A DNA stretch of 64,000 nt. Origin: Catonia carolina. Lineage: Eukaryota; Arthropoda; Insecta; Hemiptera; Achilidae. Location: NCBI GenBank assembly GCA_035578175.1, contig JAQMRL010000010.1, positions 29,565,784 to 29,629,783 of the forward strand. The letters run 5' to 3'. The notes below the pieces were generated by a model that did not search any database, was not told the DNA's origin, and saw nothing but the letters and a program-made list of their open reading frames with translations. Shown piece by piece: positions 49,801-56,406 of this stretch; positions within the stretch are counted from its first letter, which is position 1, and each line of letters opens with the position of its first letter. Position numbers and translations under genes: made by a program.

Positions 49801-51148
49801 TTGCTTTTTCGCTAGAAAGTAAAGCTTAAAAAAGCTTCAAAAGATCATCCTTTTTCAAAATTTTAATTAGAAGGAAGCACTTTATATTGTTAAGGAAAAG
49901 CCTTTTCTTAGTTCTATTTCATATAATGAATTTTACTAAACTTTTTTAAGCTACCTTAACTTGATACTGTACTGCTTTTACACCGGTCTGTCGTACATGT
50001 TTTGCCCGCTGTTGGAGCTGTGACTTATGGGCTTTCTAAAATGGTTGATTCATATTTATTTAATATATCTTGTAATGCTGGATTGTCCGAAATTTTGCTA
50101 ATCCGACCAACTTCCGGTCCTGTTTATGCTGGATAATAGAGACTCTACTGTATTAACTTTAAGGGGAGCAGACCATTTTCATTATCCCTATACTTGCAAT
50201 ACTAACTTAGGTAGATTTTTTGTAGAAACCGTTAAAGCTACAAAGCTGAGCTTTGGCACACCTTTCTACAGCACCATTTTACAAATTTGTATCAGAGCTT
50301 TTTCATTTATCTTCATCCAATCTAAAAATTATTTTTATTCTCAAAAACTGTTCAAATGTGCCCAAATTTTTTTATGAAAAACACACCCAAAAAATAAAAA
50401 CTCCCAAATTTTTGAAATACCTCTGGAGTAAATACCCACCTTAGTACTAAAATGTACGTAGTGTGTGAAATTTCACACTCCTAGGTGTGATGGTTCCTAA
50501 AATAAGTGTACCTAAAGGCAAAAAATACAATATGCGGAAAATGCGGATAAAGTAAAAGCATAATACCGTAACAGAAACATCTATTTCCAATTGGAATTAA
50601 CTTCCAAACAAAAACACACCAATATTTGCTCTACGGCTGATTCCTACATGTTCTAGAAATTATCGTTTTTATGTAAACGCGATCTCCGTAATGTTAGAGC
50701 AGTAAAATGATTATATTTATCTCAATTTTCAAGAATGAAAAACGTGAAAAAATATCAAAATAAACACTACGTACCCCATAAACATAAAAACATAATTTTT
50801 CTCAACAGAAAAAGCAAAAAATATCGTGTTATATAAATATCAATTTAAATAGGGGAAAACGATCGATCAATATATGGTAAAATTGAAAATCAATATTTTT
50901 TTATTAATATCAGTCTGCTCCCTTTAATATTTCACTTAGTTAATTATAATAATTATTTTAAATAAACTGACTTGATAGAACTTACCATCTGATTTATAAC
51001 CAAATTCTAAAGAGTTACCAAGAATTGGTAATGGTGTTGGATGAGGTATATTAGAGGTTAATCGCTTCTGTCTTGCTATTTTCATCTCAAATATATAATA
51101 ATATAACATACTCAACACCACACAAATTGCTGTTACTGCAAACCACAT
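22684..51148 (-). CDS. Gene B: complete CYP4-like cytochrome P450 with duplicated exon 3
   Basis: A heme-thiolate monooxygenase expected in the endoplasmic reticulum membrane; substrate unknown. Twelve coding exons: 50986-51148, 49240-49346, 47934-48024 (3a) or 47787-47877 (3b), 45935-46120, 39818-39887, 39476-39602, 37255-37330, 34091-34185, 31837-31905, 31173-31344, 28127-28306 and 22684-22841. With either exon 3 the total is 1494 nt, 497 residues, a normal CYP4 length. Motifs: hydrophobic anchor at 2-20, hinge [12 protein letters not shown] at 34-45, WRRQR (C-helix) at 124-128, CETSMG at 182-187, AGHDTT at 305-310, ETQR at 363-366, PDRF at 418-421 and [10 protein letters not shown] with heme Cys444. 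Ala305 replaces the usual CYP4 Glu. All junctions are GT-AG and in frame. An acceptor at 51192-51194 suggests an upstream non-coding exon, so the promoter is not located. Introns are packed with transposons. Confidence 0.95.
22946..23222. mobile_element. Short TIR element
   Basis: The left end GTATCAGACGAACTAATGTC and right end (inverted) share CAGA[CT]GAACTAATGTCC followed by TAGC and GAGTGAGAG, about 45 bp of inverted match. No coding capacity; class not determined. It lies in gene B intron 11. Confidence 0.65.
23685..23875 (+). repeat. R3 tRNA-derived SINE variant
   Basis: A box TGGTGCAGTTGG, B box GGGTTCAAATCC, and the tail GATGCGACGTTAAATAAATA. Confidence 0.8.
24005..24686. pseudogene. 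Mariner fragment with inverted middle segment
   Basis: From 24427 down to 24005 the minus strand encodes the region from [12 protein letters not shown] through [10 protein letters not shown]. From 24429 onward the plus strand encodes the adjoining C-terminus, [17 protein letters not shown]. The right end, AATAGCCACACCTCAT then TA, matches the mariner at 48163-48956. The N-terminal part is missing and frames are broken. Confidence 0.75.
25056..25720. mobile_element. TA-flanked MITE carrying an R1 insertion
   Basis: The ends GCGAGGGGTTAATGTCAAAC and its complement (TTGACATTAACCCCTCGA) are flanked by TA. Without the 399-bp R1 SINE inside it would be about 255 bp. Confidence 0.75.
25141..25539 (-). 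repeat. R1 SINE-like element with target duplication
   Basis: Flanked by CATTTACCATT (25130-25140 and 25540-25550). Four GTT units at the tail end show the (AAC)n tail clearly. Confidence 0.9.
25975..26225 (+). repeat. GC-rich degenerate tandem repeat
   Basis: Five irregular units, each with a [A/G]AGCAG[C/T][C/T]GC-like start and several with TTTTACCGCTGCCT, begin at about 25982, 26056, 26105, 26165 and 26211. Base composition is far richer in G+C than the surroundings. A minus-strand frame crosses it but resembles no known protein. Confidence 0.6.
26360..27681 (+). mobile_element. Mariner transposon, near-complete
   Basis: 1322 bp between TA duplications (26358-26359 and 27682-27683). The terminal repeats share CGAGGGGGTACCCAAAAG, with CCGGAAT further in. 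It holds one transposase gene with late damage. It lies in gene B intron 11. Confidence 0.93.
26553..27464 (+). pseudogene. Mariner transposase (D,D34D), C-terminus broken
   Basis: A cut-and-paste DNA transposase. The ATG at 26553 begins [15 protein letters not shown], followed by two helix-turn-helix regions, the linker region with [26 protein letters not shown] (first Asp), [12 protein letters not shown] (second Asp) and [15 protein letters not shown] (third Asp, 34 residues later). All three catalytic Asp are present. A TGA at 27462-27464 ends the frame about 60 codons early. Downstream sequence to TAA near 27622 still resembles the family C-terminus ([13 protein letters not shown]) but is also shifted by one base near 27490. 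The catalytic region is intact; the product is probably inactive. Confidence 0.92.
27684..27822. repeat. R7 GC-rich repeat flank
   Basis: ACATGTACGACGGACCGGC and CAACAGCGGGCAAAACATGT recur inverted at 49968-50034. Together with 25892-26357 it forms the GC-rich unit into which the mariner jumped. Confidence 0.5.
28127..28306 (-). CDS. Gene B exon 11, PERF and heme loop
   Basis: 180 nt from CTTTCAG to GTATGT, encoding [23 protein letters not shown] and FSAGSRNCV. Confidence 0.95.
28518..28692 (+). repeat. R3 tRNA-derived SINE
   Basis: GCATTGGCGTAGTTGG (A box), TTGGGTTCAAATTCC (B box), ends in poly(A). Confidence 0.85.
28725..28925 (+). pseudogene. Non-LTR retrotransposon fragment, third lineage
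   Basis: Translates in broken frames to [17 protein letters not shown] and [15 protein letters not shown], the post-RT region of a CR1/jockey-like element. A likely 3' end piece lies near 29125-29160 (GAAGAAGGTGGTACCACTGA). Confidence 0.55.
29447..29576 (-). repeat. tRNA-like SINE fragment (R3-related)
   Basis: AAATCGAACCCGGG (B-box complement) and GCCAGACCTGACCGG match the head of the R3 copy at 62641. Confidence 0.6.
29757..29931 (-). repeat. R3 tRNA-derived SINE
   Basis: Poly(T) at the left, GATTCGAACCC and ACCAACTACGCCAATG (A-box complement) at the right. Confidence 0.85.
29932..31172. other. Intron 10 of gene B, mostly unassigned
   Basis: At 30361-30478 the minus strand encodes [14 protein letters not shown], a LINE C-terminal tail related to the element at 10296. 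A mariner-like motif ([10 protein letters not shown]) occurs near 29973-30005. Between 30600 and 31080 there is nothing I can name. Confidence 0.45.
31173..31344 (-). CDS. Gene B exon 10, K-helix
   Basis: 172 nt with [15 protein letters not shown], the ExxR motif; donor GTAAGT after a phase-1 break. Confidence 0.95.
31424..31610 (-). pseudogene. Decayed duplicate of gene B exon 11 start plus flanking intron
   Basis: Matches 28248-28440. Shared stretches include AACAGAACAACCTTTC, AAAATGTATTCAGC and AGAAATCTT. The exon-like part is 31426-31492. Its acceptor AG has become GG and codon 5 reads TAG, so it cannot be used as an exon. It sits in intron 9, before the real exon 10. Confidence 0.85.
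31837..31905 (-). CDS. Gene B exon 9, I-helix
   Basis: 69 nt encoding [20 protein letters not shown]; phase 0 both sides. Confidence 0.95.
32114..32829. mobile_element. TTAA-flanked MITE
   Basis: TTAA (32110-32113 and 32830-32833) flanks ends GGGAAGACTGTA and TACAGTCTCACT. The interior shares AAATGTACCTAAA and a GCGG-containing stretch with the element at 50163. Confidence 0.65.
33301..33631 (+). repeat. R2 tRNA-derived SINE with TSD
   Basis: Flanked by TTCAATTTT. A box TCGTCTAGAGG, B box GGTTCAAATCC, head palindrome and poly(A) are present. Confidence 0.88.
33632..34090. other. Intron 8 sequence, unassigned
   Basis: Contains GAGTGAGCGAGTGAG-type short repeats near 33984 and the end AACCTTAAATAAAAAAAATA, which may be the tail of a degraded R3/R4 SINE. 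No gene seen. Confidence 0.3.
34091..34185 (-). CDS. Gene B exon 8, start of I-helix
   Basis: 95 nt encoding [20 protein letters not shown] and TFMFA; Ala occupies the position of the CYP4 heme-linking Glu. Confidence 0.95.
34345..36071 (-). pseudogene. Degenerate mariner copy interrupted by an R1 SINE
   Basis: TA-flanked ends CGAGGCATATCCAGAAAGTA and its partner TACTGTCTGGATATCCCTCG bound 1727 bp, or about 1.32 kb without the SINE. The minus strand carries the transposase in pieces: [53 protein letters not shown], and a LAPSDYYLF region that has lost PYSP. It has many stops. Confidence 0.85.
34365..34762 (+). repeat. R1 SINE-like element inserted in a mariner end
   Basis: The 12-bp duplication ATCCAGAAAGTA (34353-34364 and 34763-34774) is part of the mariner TIR, which proves insertion after the mariner. 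Ends in AACAACAACA. Best evidence for R1 boundaries. Confidence 0.93.
36072..37046. other. Intron 7 sequence, unassigned
   Basis: The part 36072-36500 is less AT-rich than its surroundings and may be old transposon sequence, but I cannot assign it. The rest is AT-rich. No exon-like conserved P450 segment. Confidence 0.3.
37053..37212 (-). repeat. R3 tRNA-derived SINE
   Basis: GATTCGAACCC and ACCAACTACGCC mark the tRNA-like head; AATTACTGCTAATGCAGA marks the body. Confidence 0.82.
37255..37330 (-). CDS. Gene B exon 7
   Basis: 76 nt encoding [15 protein letters not shown] and an acidic stretch; aligns in phase with gene A exon 199-271. Confidence 0.9.
37598..37921 (+). repeat. R2 tRNA-derived SINE with TSD
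   Basis: Flanked by AAATGTTATAAA. A box TGGTCTAAAGG and B box GGTTCAAATCC are present. Confidence 0.9.
38000..38112 (-). repeat. R2 SINE fragment
   Basis: Antisense 3' part (TTGCAATCTGTTCAATTCAG onward), lying shortly after the R2 copy at 37598 in the opposite orientation. Confidence 0.75.
38585..39160 (+). pseudogene. pogo/Tigger-like transposase C-terminal remnant
   Basis: Broken frames give [20 protein letters not shown], an acidic run ([15 protein letters not shown]) and [15 protein letters not shown], the usual acidic tail of pogo/Tigger transposases. Terminal-type sequence CTCTGTATAACCCGAATTTT follows at about 39126. The catalytic domain is absent. Confidence 0.6.
39195..39430 (+). 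pseudogene. Non-LTR retrotransposon C-terminal fragment
   Basis: Frame pieces [19 protein letters not shown] and GRNPRVKWM are typical of LINE C-termini. It abuts gene B exon 6. Confidence 0.6.
39476..39602 (-). CDS. Gene B exon 6
   Basis: 127 nt encoding [19 protein letters not shown], typical of the CYP4 F-G region; ends in phase 0 before GTAAG. Confidence 0.93.
39818..39887 (-). CDS. Gene B exon 5
   Basis: 70 nt encoding [20 protein letters not shown], the conserved CYP4 ETxMG segment; acceptor TTGCAG, donor GTAAGT. Confidence 0.93.
39983..40318 (-). repeat. R2 tRNA-derived SINE
   Basis: Antisense full copy from poly(T) to CCAACCCGGTGGGTT; GGATTTGAACC is the B-box complement. Confidence 0.87.
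40681..41251. mobile_element. piggyBac-type MITE containing an R4 SINE
   Basis: TTAA (40677-40680 and 41252-41255) flanks CCCTTTTAGTGCCAACGTCC and GGCACTGAAAGGG. The R4 SINE inside accounts for about 185 bp. Confidence 0.82.
40845..41032 (+). repeat. R4 tRNA-derived SINE
   Basis: The best preserved R4 head: TGACGTAGTGACTAGCGCG (A box) and TGGGTTCGATTCCCAGC (B box). Ends in AAATAAACTAAAAA. Confidence 0.85.
41318..42229 (+). repeat. R5 unclassified ~0.9-kb element
   Basis: Starts TTTTACTTTCTCTTGCC and ends GGCAAGAGAAAGT followed by the hairpin GTGTGAGTGTTTCACACC. No open frame of note. It lies in gene B intron 4. Confidence 0.78.
42756..44690. mobile_element. TTAA-flanked piggyBac-like element hosting a pogo MITE
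   Basis: TTAA (42752-42755 and 44691-44694) flanks CACTTTGAAGAC and CCTGAAAGTG. The right subterminal region has GTGCCCGTATCATATACGGG-type repeats. No transposase is recognised. It is interrupted by the pogo element 43231-44273. Confidence 0.72.
43231..44273. mobile_element. pogo/Tigger-type element, copy 1
   Basis: TA-flanked. Ends CAGTAAAATCTCTCTATAGC and its near-perfect complement (AGAGAGATTTTACTG). The minus strand, near 43951-44142, retains an acidic pogo-like tail ([20 protein letters not shown]). It has no intact transposase. Nearly identical to 61218-62255. Confidence 0.85.
45935..46120 (-). CDS. Gene B exon 4, C-helix region
   Basis: 186 nt encoding [16 protein letters not shown] (WxxxR) to [11 protein letters not shown]; phase 1 on both sides. 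Confidence 0.95.
46278..46866 (+). pseudogene. pogo-like remnant with PHD-type C-terminal finger
   Basis: Ends TAGGGGAAGGGAGCCA and an inverted TGGTTCCTCTCCCCTA. The plus strand at about 46425-46555 reads [24 protein letters not shown], a stop in place of the expected Trp, then [18 protein letters not shown]. That Cys/His pattern occurs at the C-terminus of some insect pogo-like transposases. Confidence 0.6.
46867..47786. other. Intron between exon 3b and exon 4, unassigned
   Basis: No exon is seen. A short plus-strand frame from ATG at 47166 encodes an acidic stretch ([20 protein letters not shown]) resembling transposase N-termini, but it is too short to assign. Confidence 0.35.
47787..47877 (-). 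CDS. Gene B exon 3b (alternative copy)
   Basis: 91 nt, acceptor TTTTTCAG, donor GTACGT. It encodes [20 protein letters not shown]. Same phases as 3a (0 in, 1 out), so including both would shift the frame and including neither would also break it. It is separated from 3a by only 56 nt. Confidence 0.92.
47934..48024 (-). CDS. Gene B exon 3a (alternative copy)
   Basis: 91 nt, acceptor TTTTTCAG, donor GTATGT. It encodes [20 protein letters not shown], the B to B' helix region expected to carry substrate recognition site 1. It differs from 3b at 5 of 30 residues, all mild changes. Confidence 0.92.
48107..48160 (+). repeat. R5 fragment
   Basis: TTTTTACTTTCTCTTGCC and GGAAAGTATTGTTTTCATG: only the first ~50 bp of R5, abutting the mariner fragment. 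Confidence 0.7.
48163..48956 (+). pseudogene. Mariner 3' half with R3 insertion
   Basis: Encodes [35 protein letters not shown] (second Asp) and [20 protein letters not shown] (third Asp, 34-residue spacing), then the C-terminus split by an R3 SINE. It ends ATAGCCATACCTCG before TA. 5' truncated. Confidence 0.85.
48663..48838 (-). repeat. R3 tRNA-derived SINE inserted in mariner
   Basis: Poly(T) start, GATTCGAACCC and TGGCCGGC end. The mariner sequence GGAG[C/T]GTTGTA is repeated on both sides as target duplication. Confidence 0.88.
49240..49346 (-). CDS. Gene B exon 2
   Basis: 107 nt in phase 1 to phase 0, encoding [19 protein letters not shown], the beta-1 region of a CYP4; acceptor TTTCAG, donor GTATGT. 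Confidence 0.93.
49402..49642 (-). repeat. R1 SINE-like element, tail-truncated
   Basis: Lacks the (AAC)n end but is still bounded by the 14-bp duplication TATTTACATGATAT (49388-49401 and 49643-49656). Confidence 0.85.
49968..50034 (-). repeat. R7 fragment
   Basis: GTCGTACATGTTTTGCCCGC matches the complement of the repeat at 27767-27800. Confidence 0.6.
50163..50923. mobile_element. TTAA-flanked MITE
   Basis: TTAA (50159-50162 and 50924-50927) flanks GGGGAGCAGACC and its complement GTCTGCTCCCT. It lies in gene B intron 1, about 60 bp from exon 1. Confidence 0.78.
50986..51148 (-). CDS. Gene B exon 1, start codon and membrane anchor
   Basis: ATG at 51148-51146, then a 19-residue hydrophobic segment and the proline-rich hinge; donor GTAAGT. 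Sequence just upstream ends an intron (TTTTTCAG at 51192-51199), implying a 5' UTR exon further upstream. Confidence 0.93.
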
Positions 51149-51424
51149 GTTGGCAAATATTCACTATTAAAAATATTATAAAGATGAAAACCTGAAAAAC
51201 AAACAAAGGTATTGTATCAGCTTCAAGGTACTTTTAAAACTAAAACTAAACTAACAATAGCGCATGTGCAACGATCAGGCTTACATTTAGGCTCAAATGG
51301 GTTGGTTACACCATTGTACGAGAGTAGTTCATCAAGTAACATCTATTTTCTGTCGGCAGCCACTAGTACTTTTCTGGTGTTACTTTGTCAAGGGCTGGAA
51401 CTTGTTTTGCTCTGCATTAAAAGA

Positions 51425-52227
51425 GTGCGTACTACACTAAAGCTGCAATCTTAAAAAACATAGGCAACAAATTTTATCATGAGAGCACAGCCCCCCCCCG
51501 CCCACAAATTTCAGCAGGCATGGTGCTTACTCTTCTTGTAGAAAAATGTATAATAAAATTGACAAAAAAAAACAATACTTTCCTTTGCTATATTTCACAT
51601 AGAAAAGTAAAGAAATTAAATTAAGAGATAACAGGTGTTTTATTAAGGACGCAACCCTGATTATAAGAAGATAGGAGTAATACATCGGTACATTTTCTGT
51701 CCCCCAATCAGTATGTTCGCAACAGTGTACTCAAGGCCAACTACGTAAGGCAGTAAAATGTTCCAGTCTAGCATTAGTGCATATTAAAGCCGTAATCTTA
51801 AAAAAAATTATTTTTTTACATGAAAACAGCCTTACCAAGAATTTCAGCAAACATGACGCCTACCCTATCTTGTAAAGAATAAAAAATTGAGTAAATCAGG
51901 CGATTTTTAAAAAAATCGTAGGACCAGTTTTTAAGAAAATCGCAAAAAAAGTTAAAAATTATACGAATAAACTACTACTTCCTGTTGACCGATTTTGATG
52001 AAAATGTTCGTGTCGGGTCCGGTAGTAGTATGTAACTTAAGTTTCAAGTTCGTACTATGTTCCGTTCTTGAGATATTCTGTTCACAGACACAGACCAATC
52101 GCTAAAAACATGTTTTTTGGGGTTCAGGGGGTCTGAAAACGTGTATATCCGGTGAAAACTCGATTTCGAAAAATCGTCATGAAAACAATACTTTCCTTCC
52201 TATATATTCATATAGGCAAGAGAAAGT
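51425..52227 (-). repeat. R5 fragments (51425-51610 and 51775-52227)
   Basis: Both contain R5 landmarks (CAATACTTTCCTT; the second also TGATGAAAATGTTCGTGTCG and the end GGCAAGAGAAAGTAAAAA). They lie upstream of gene B exon 1 and may displace or surround its promoter. Confidence 0.65.
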
Positions 52228-52625
52228 AAAAATCGTAATACATAAGCATGACCCAAAATAACAACCAAAACTAACAAATCAAGACTTTTATAAATCGTGA
52301 GAAATTTTTTTCTGAAATTATTCAAGAGAAATCGTAGCCACAATATTACCTGAATTATCCGGAAGGACGTAGATACGGTAATACCCGTATGGCCTAACGT
52401 TGATGTACCCTACTGTGATAATTGGGTACATTTTGTACGGTTGCAAAAATAGAATTACTAAGAAAGAATGTCATGTCATTTGTGTATACAAACTACAAAC
52501 AAATCTATCATTCACTACAATTGAATTACCTACAAATATAGGCCTAGTAGTTTTACAATACATATATGATCACAACAGAACATGTTATTACTAAAATAAT
52601 AATTTTACAATTATATTGTTACATA
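52228..52625. other. AT-rich stretch, nothing recognised
   Basis: No exon, TIR or tRNA-like signal found between the R5 fragment and the R1 copy. Confidence 0.3.
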
Positions 52626-53032
52626 TGCCCAAAACGGGCAGGTGGAGTGTTATTTTAATTGCACTCTATCTGTTTGGTCCAGGGCTAAAAAAAATAGTTC
52701 TGTTTCTTATCACATAGTCAGCCACTTATATGACTGAACTATTTAAGAACAGAAGAGGTAGAGGTGTAAAAGACACTAGTCAGAGTTATCTCCTCTGAGA
52801 GTAATGAATTTCACTATGCAGCCAGACCCTGTGGTGAATGAAGTGAAGGTGTCATTTGCAGGGTGGAAAGTGAGTGCTTTTCGGAGGGCCTGGCAAGCTG
52901 ATAAGCATACTCTTTCAACTCAGTGAGGAAGGCAATTGTAAACCACCTTACTTCTCGTTTTTACTTAGTAAAACCTCTAGAGGTTCAAACCAGCCTTTCG
53001 GCTGTTGACCTAAACAACAACAATTGTTACAT
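52626..53032 (+). repeat. R1 SINE-like element with target duplication
   Basis: Flanked by ATTGTTACATA (52615-52625 and 53033-53043). Ends CTAAACAACAACA. Confidence 0.9.
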
Positions 53033-54119
53033 AGATTTGAATGTCTTATTAATTTCTCTTGCCCTATGAGAATACCTATTATTATATTATAATAATAGGT
53101 ATTATAAGAGAAAGTTAATTATTATTTTCATGTCGATTTTTTGAAACGAGTTTTCACCGGATATAGGCCTACACGTTTTCAGACCCCTTGAACACAAAAA
53201 AACATGTTTTTAACGATTGGTCTGTGTGTGAACAAAATTTCTCAAGAACGGAACATTGTACGAAGTTGAAACTTACGTTAGGTACCACTAGAAGACCAGA
53301 TACGAACATTTTCTTTAAAATCGGTCAACCGGAAGTTGTAGTTTATTCGTATAATTTTCCATTCTTTTAAGATTTCCTCAAAAATAGTTCCTATGATTTT
53401 TTTTTTAAAATCCCCTCATTCACTACATTTTTATGTTCTACAACAAAATAGGGTAAGCGCCATGTTTGCTGAAATTTTTGGAGGCTGTTCTCTCGTAAAA
53501 AATGTTTTTTTAAAGATTGCGGCCTTAATATGCATTTCATTTATTTATTTATTTTCTTCAATACTCCTCCAAAAAAACAAAGCCCGTGCTTGGAGGACGA
53601 TTACTCTAATTACAAAAAAAAAACACATAGCACAAAAATAAACCTACAATACAAAATAATAGCACTGATAAAAAAACAAAAAGAAAAAAACAGTTAATAC
53701 CAATACTACATCACTTACCTATTACATAAAAGAATAAGTCACGCAAAAGAGAAAATGATCAAAATAACATTAAAAAACACATTAGTATAAAATCAAAAAT
53801 CAAAATAATAAAAAAAAAAACAGACAGAATAGGCCTACAATGTAAATAAAAATTAAAACTTATGATAACAAAACTAAAATGTTAATAAATGACAATACAA
53901 ACATCAGCAAAGTTATGAAATAGCATAAATAAAATAGCCTATGACAAAAAAACCTCTACCAATTTACTTTACATTATTTTAGAGAAAAAAAAATGAAAAC
54001 AAAATTTAGCCTTAACTACTTCCATTAAATTTAACTTTTTAAGTTAAATTAAAAAGTTAAATTTAATTTAACTTTTAAGTTAAATTAAATTAAATTACAA
54101 CGGCATGTTGTTCAGAGTT

Positions 54120-54870
54120 AACAGTTAATTTAAACTGGAAAAACCAAATTTCGGTTTTTTGGGGCTTGCCGTTTTCAGGTTTTCCTATCTTTACACGTTC
54201 AAAACGGTGTTTTTGACAAATTTTTATTGGCAAAACGTTACAGGTACTTATAGCATCACGGGCAATTTTTTAAATTTTAGATCAGGTCCAGTGGGGGTTA
54301 CTGCCCCTTTCCAAATATTATGAAATTTCTAAATTTTCAGAATACAAAATATATTTTAACGGCATGTTTTTTACGTTCTAAATTAAATAAAAATTTTGTA
54401 ACGCGAAAACATTGAGGTTCAACCCCCTTACCTTTGGTAGGGGGTAGTAATTTTTACCTCCTGAACGGTGCTTTATAGAGCAAAAGTGTATAGAATCTTT
54501 TTTGTGCCTCTCTCAAAGTACTCCAAGGCCATGTAGCTAAAGTTTTCCTTAACCTACCTGTTCGCTGAGAAAACTCAAAACACTAGCAATCCGGCTTTTA
54601 GGGCTTGCCGTTTTCATGTTTTTCTTTCTTTACACCTTCACAACGGTTTTTTCGTAAACGTTTATTGACAAAACGTTACACGTACACCTAGAGTCACGAA
54701 GAATTCATGAAATGTTTGGTCGGGGTCATATGGTGATTACTACCTCAACAAAAAATTTTCGGAATACAAATAATCTTTTAACGACATGTTATTTAGCGAA
54801 GAAAATTACATAAAAATTTGGTAACCAGAAAAATTTCAGGTCACATGAGAAAACGAAAACTCAAAGGAAT
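54120..54870 (+). repeat. Diverged tandem duplication
   Basis: Two units share GGGCTTGCCGTTTTCA, CTTTACAC and CAAAACGTTACA-type landmarks (54150-54250 and 54600-54680), a period of about 440 bp. Origin unknown. Confidence 0.6.
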
Positions 54871-55058
54871 TCAAACCACAACATTCAAATTTTAAATTTT
54901 GAAACTTTAAACTTTATCTTTAAACTTTCATATCTTGAAATTTCTAAATATTGTGATCCACCCAGCCCCTCTGGCGGCCGAACTTCACCTTGTGAAAAAT
55001 GGTTCTGATCCACTTATGAATTCTGATCCACCTACCCCTCTGAGGTCGAGACACGTAA

Positions 55059-55075
55059 GCGGCGCGAAGCGCCGC
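55059..55075. other. GC-rich perfect hairpin
   Basis: GCGGCGCGAAGCGCCGC: two 7-bp arms around GAA in otherwise AT-rich DNA. It resembles the 3' terminal hairpin of Helitrons, but a CTRR end at the expected distance is not evident. Confidence 0.5.
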
Positions 55076-56109
55076 TGGAGTGGCGAGTATACACATATAA
55101 CTACAACTACTACTATAATAATAGTTATAGTATATGTATATAGTTATAGTATATGAATAATAAAACTGATAATAATTATAGTATATGACTCTAATTTTAG
55201 AGGAAAAGTTTATATAATTTAAGTTGTAGAACATTTCAAAACCTACAATTTTTATTTCAAATATGTTTTGGTTCAATGCTTAGTTGTCAATTAGTGATTT
55301 TCTGTAATTTTTTATCAAAATCAGAGAAAAAATGGGATTCTTTAAGATTGCGGCCTTAGTATGCATTTTACGACAAAAAATATAATCTAAGTTACAAAAA
55401 ATTAAAAACCTACAATTTTTATTTAAAGCTTTTTTTCTACAGAGCCTAGAGGCAATTACTGATTTTCCGTATTTTTAAATCAAACAGATTTTTGCTTCAT
55501 TCATTCACTCTTGATTAAAATTAGGTTGTTTTTTTTATTTTTCATTGTTTACTCATGATTAAACATGATCATTGTTCATTATCTACATTGGATAAGATAA
55601 AGTTGTGTGAGTGTTTCACGCCAAATTATTAAAAAAAAGTTCCTGTCTGGCCCCTGTAAAGTGCCAAGTGGTCTAAGTAAAGTGCCAAGTTTAAATTTTG
55701 TATAAGTTTCAGTTTTTGAATTATTTTGTTCGTAGACCAGACCTACCGCGTACGGCAAGAGAAAGTAAAAAAAAATATGACTAAGAATTTTGTTGAACAT
55801 GCACCTAAATTACAAAAAACATCAAATATTTAAAGTAGGAGCGTTTAAACTGATTATCTGGTAACAAATGAAGGTCACTGTTAAATTATAAAAATAGCAG
55901 TGATTTCATACTATTAGGCCTAAATCAGCAAATCATATTTGTAATGTAATAAATAAGTAATTTGTTTGGATTTTTTTTAAATAAGGAAGGATAATAATTA
56001 ATTATACGAAAATAAATTAAATTGCATTATTTCTAATGAATTAATTACGTCTAGAAACACCAGAATTTAGTTCTGCATGAAAAGATTAATGTATGTTTTT
56101 GAGCCTAAT

Positions 56110-56292
56110 ATTTTTTGTGCATTTAAAGTCGCATCAACAGCTTGGTAAAATTCTCGACTACTGTGGGTTTTAGTACGGTAACGGTGGGTTTTAACGTGTT
56201 TTTTCAAGATCCTTGCCGGGAATTGAACCCGGAACCTTCCGCTTTGAAGGCTAGCGTCCTATGGTCGTTTGCACGTTCAGTTGACGCAATGG
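56110..56292 (-). repeat. R4-type SINE
   Basis: GGGAATTGAACCCGG (B-box complement), GTGGGTTTTAACGTG body and TTTAAAGTCGCATC tail end. Confidence 0.75.
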
Positions 56293-56406
56293 ATCTTATG
56301 GCAATCGTCACTGCTATTAGCGCAGCTAAAAACATCAATTACAGGCATCTAGATGCATAGCCTATATAAATACATTTTTAAACCTTTGTAGAACACGTAT
56401 TTTTAA

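Larger units (their letters stand above)
53060..55770. repeat. R5 copy split by a ~1.65-kb insertion
   Basis: The R5 start and first half are at 53060-53530. R5 sequence resumes at about 55195, and an R5 terminal part (GGCAAGAGAAAGTAAAAA) lies at 55752-55770. The intervening 53531-55190 is unrelated. Confidence 0.6.

Noticed and set aside
51149..51500. Promoter of gene B just upstream of the ATG
   Set aside because: An acceptor site directly upstream suggests the first exon lies elsewhere; no convincing TATA or initiator could be tied to it.
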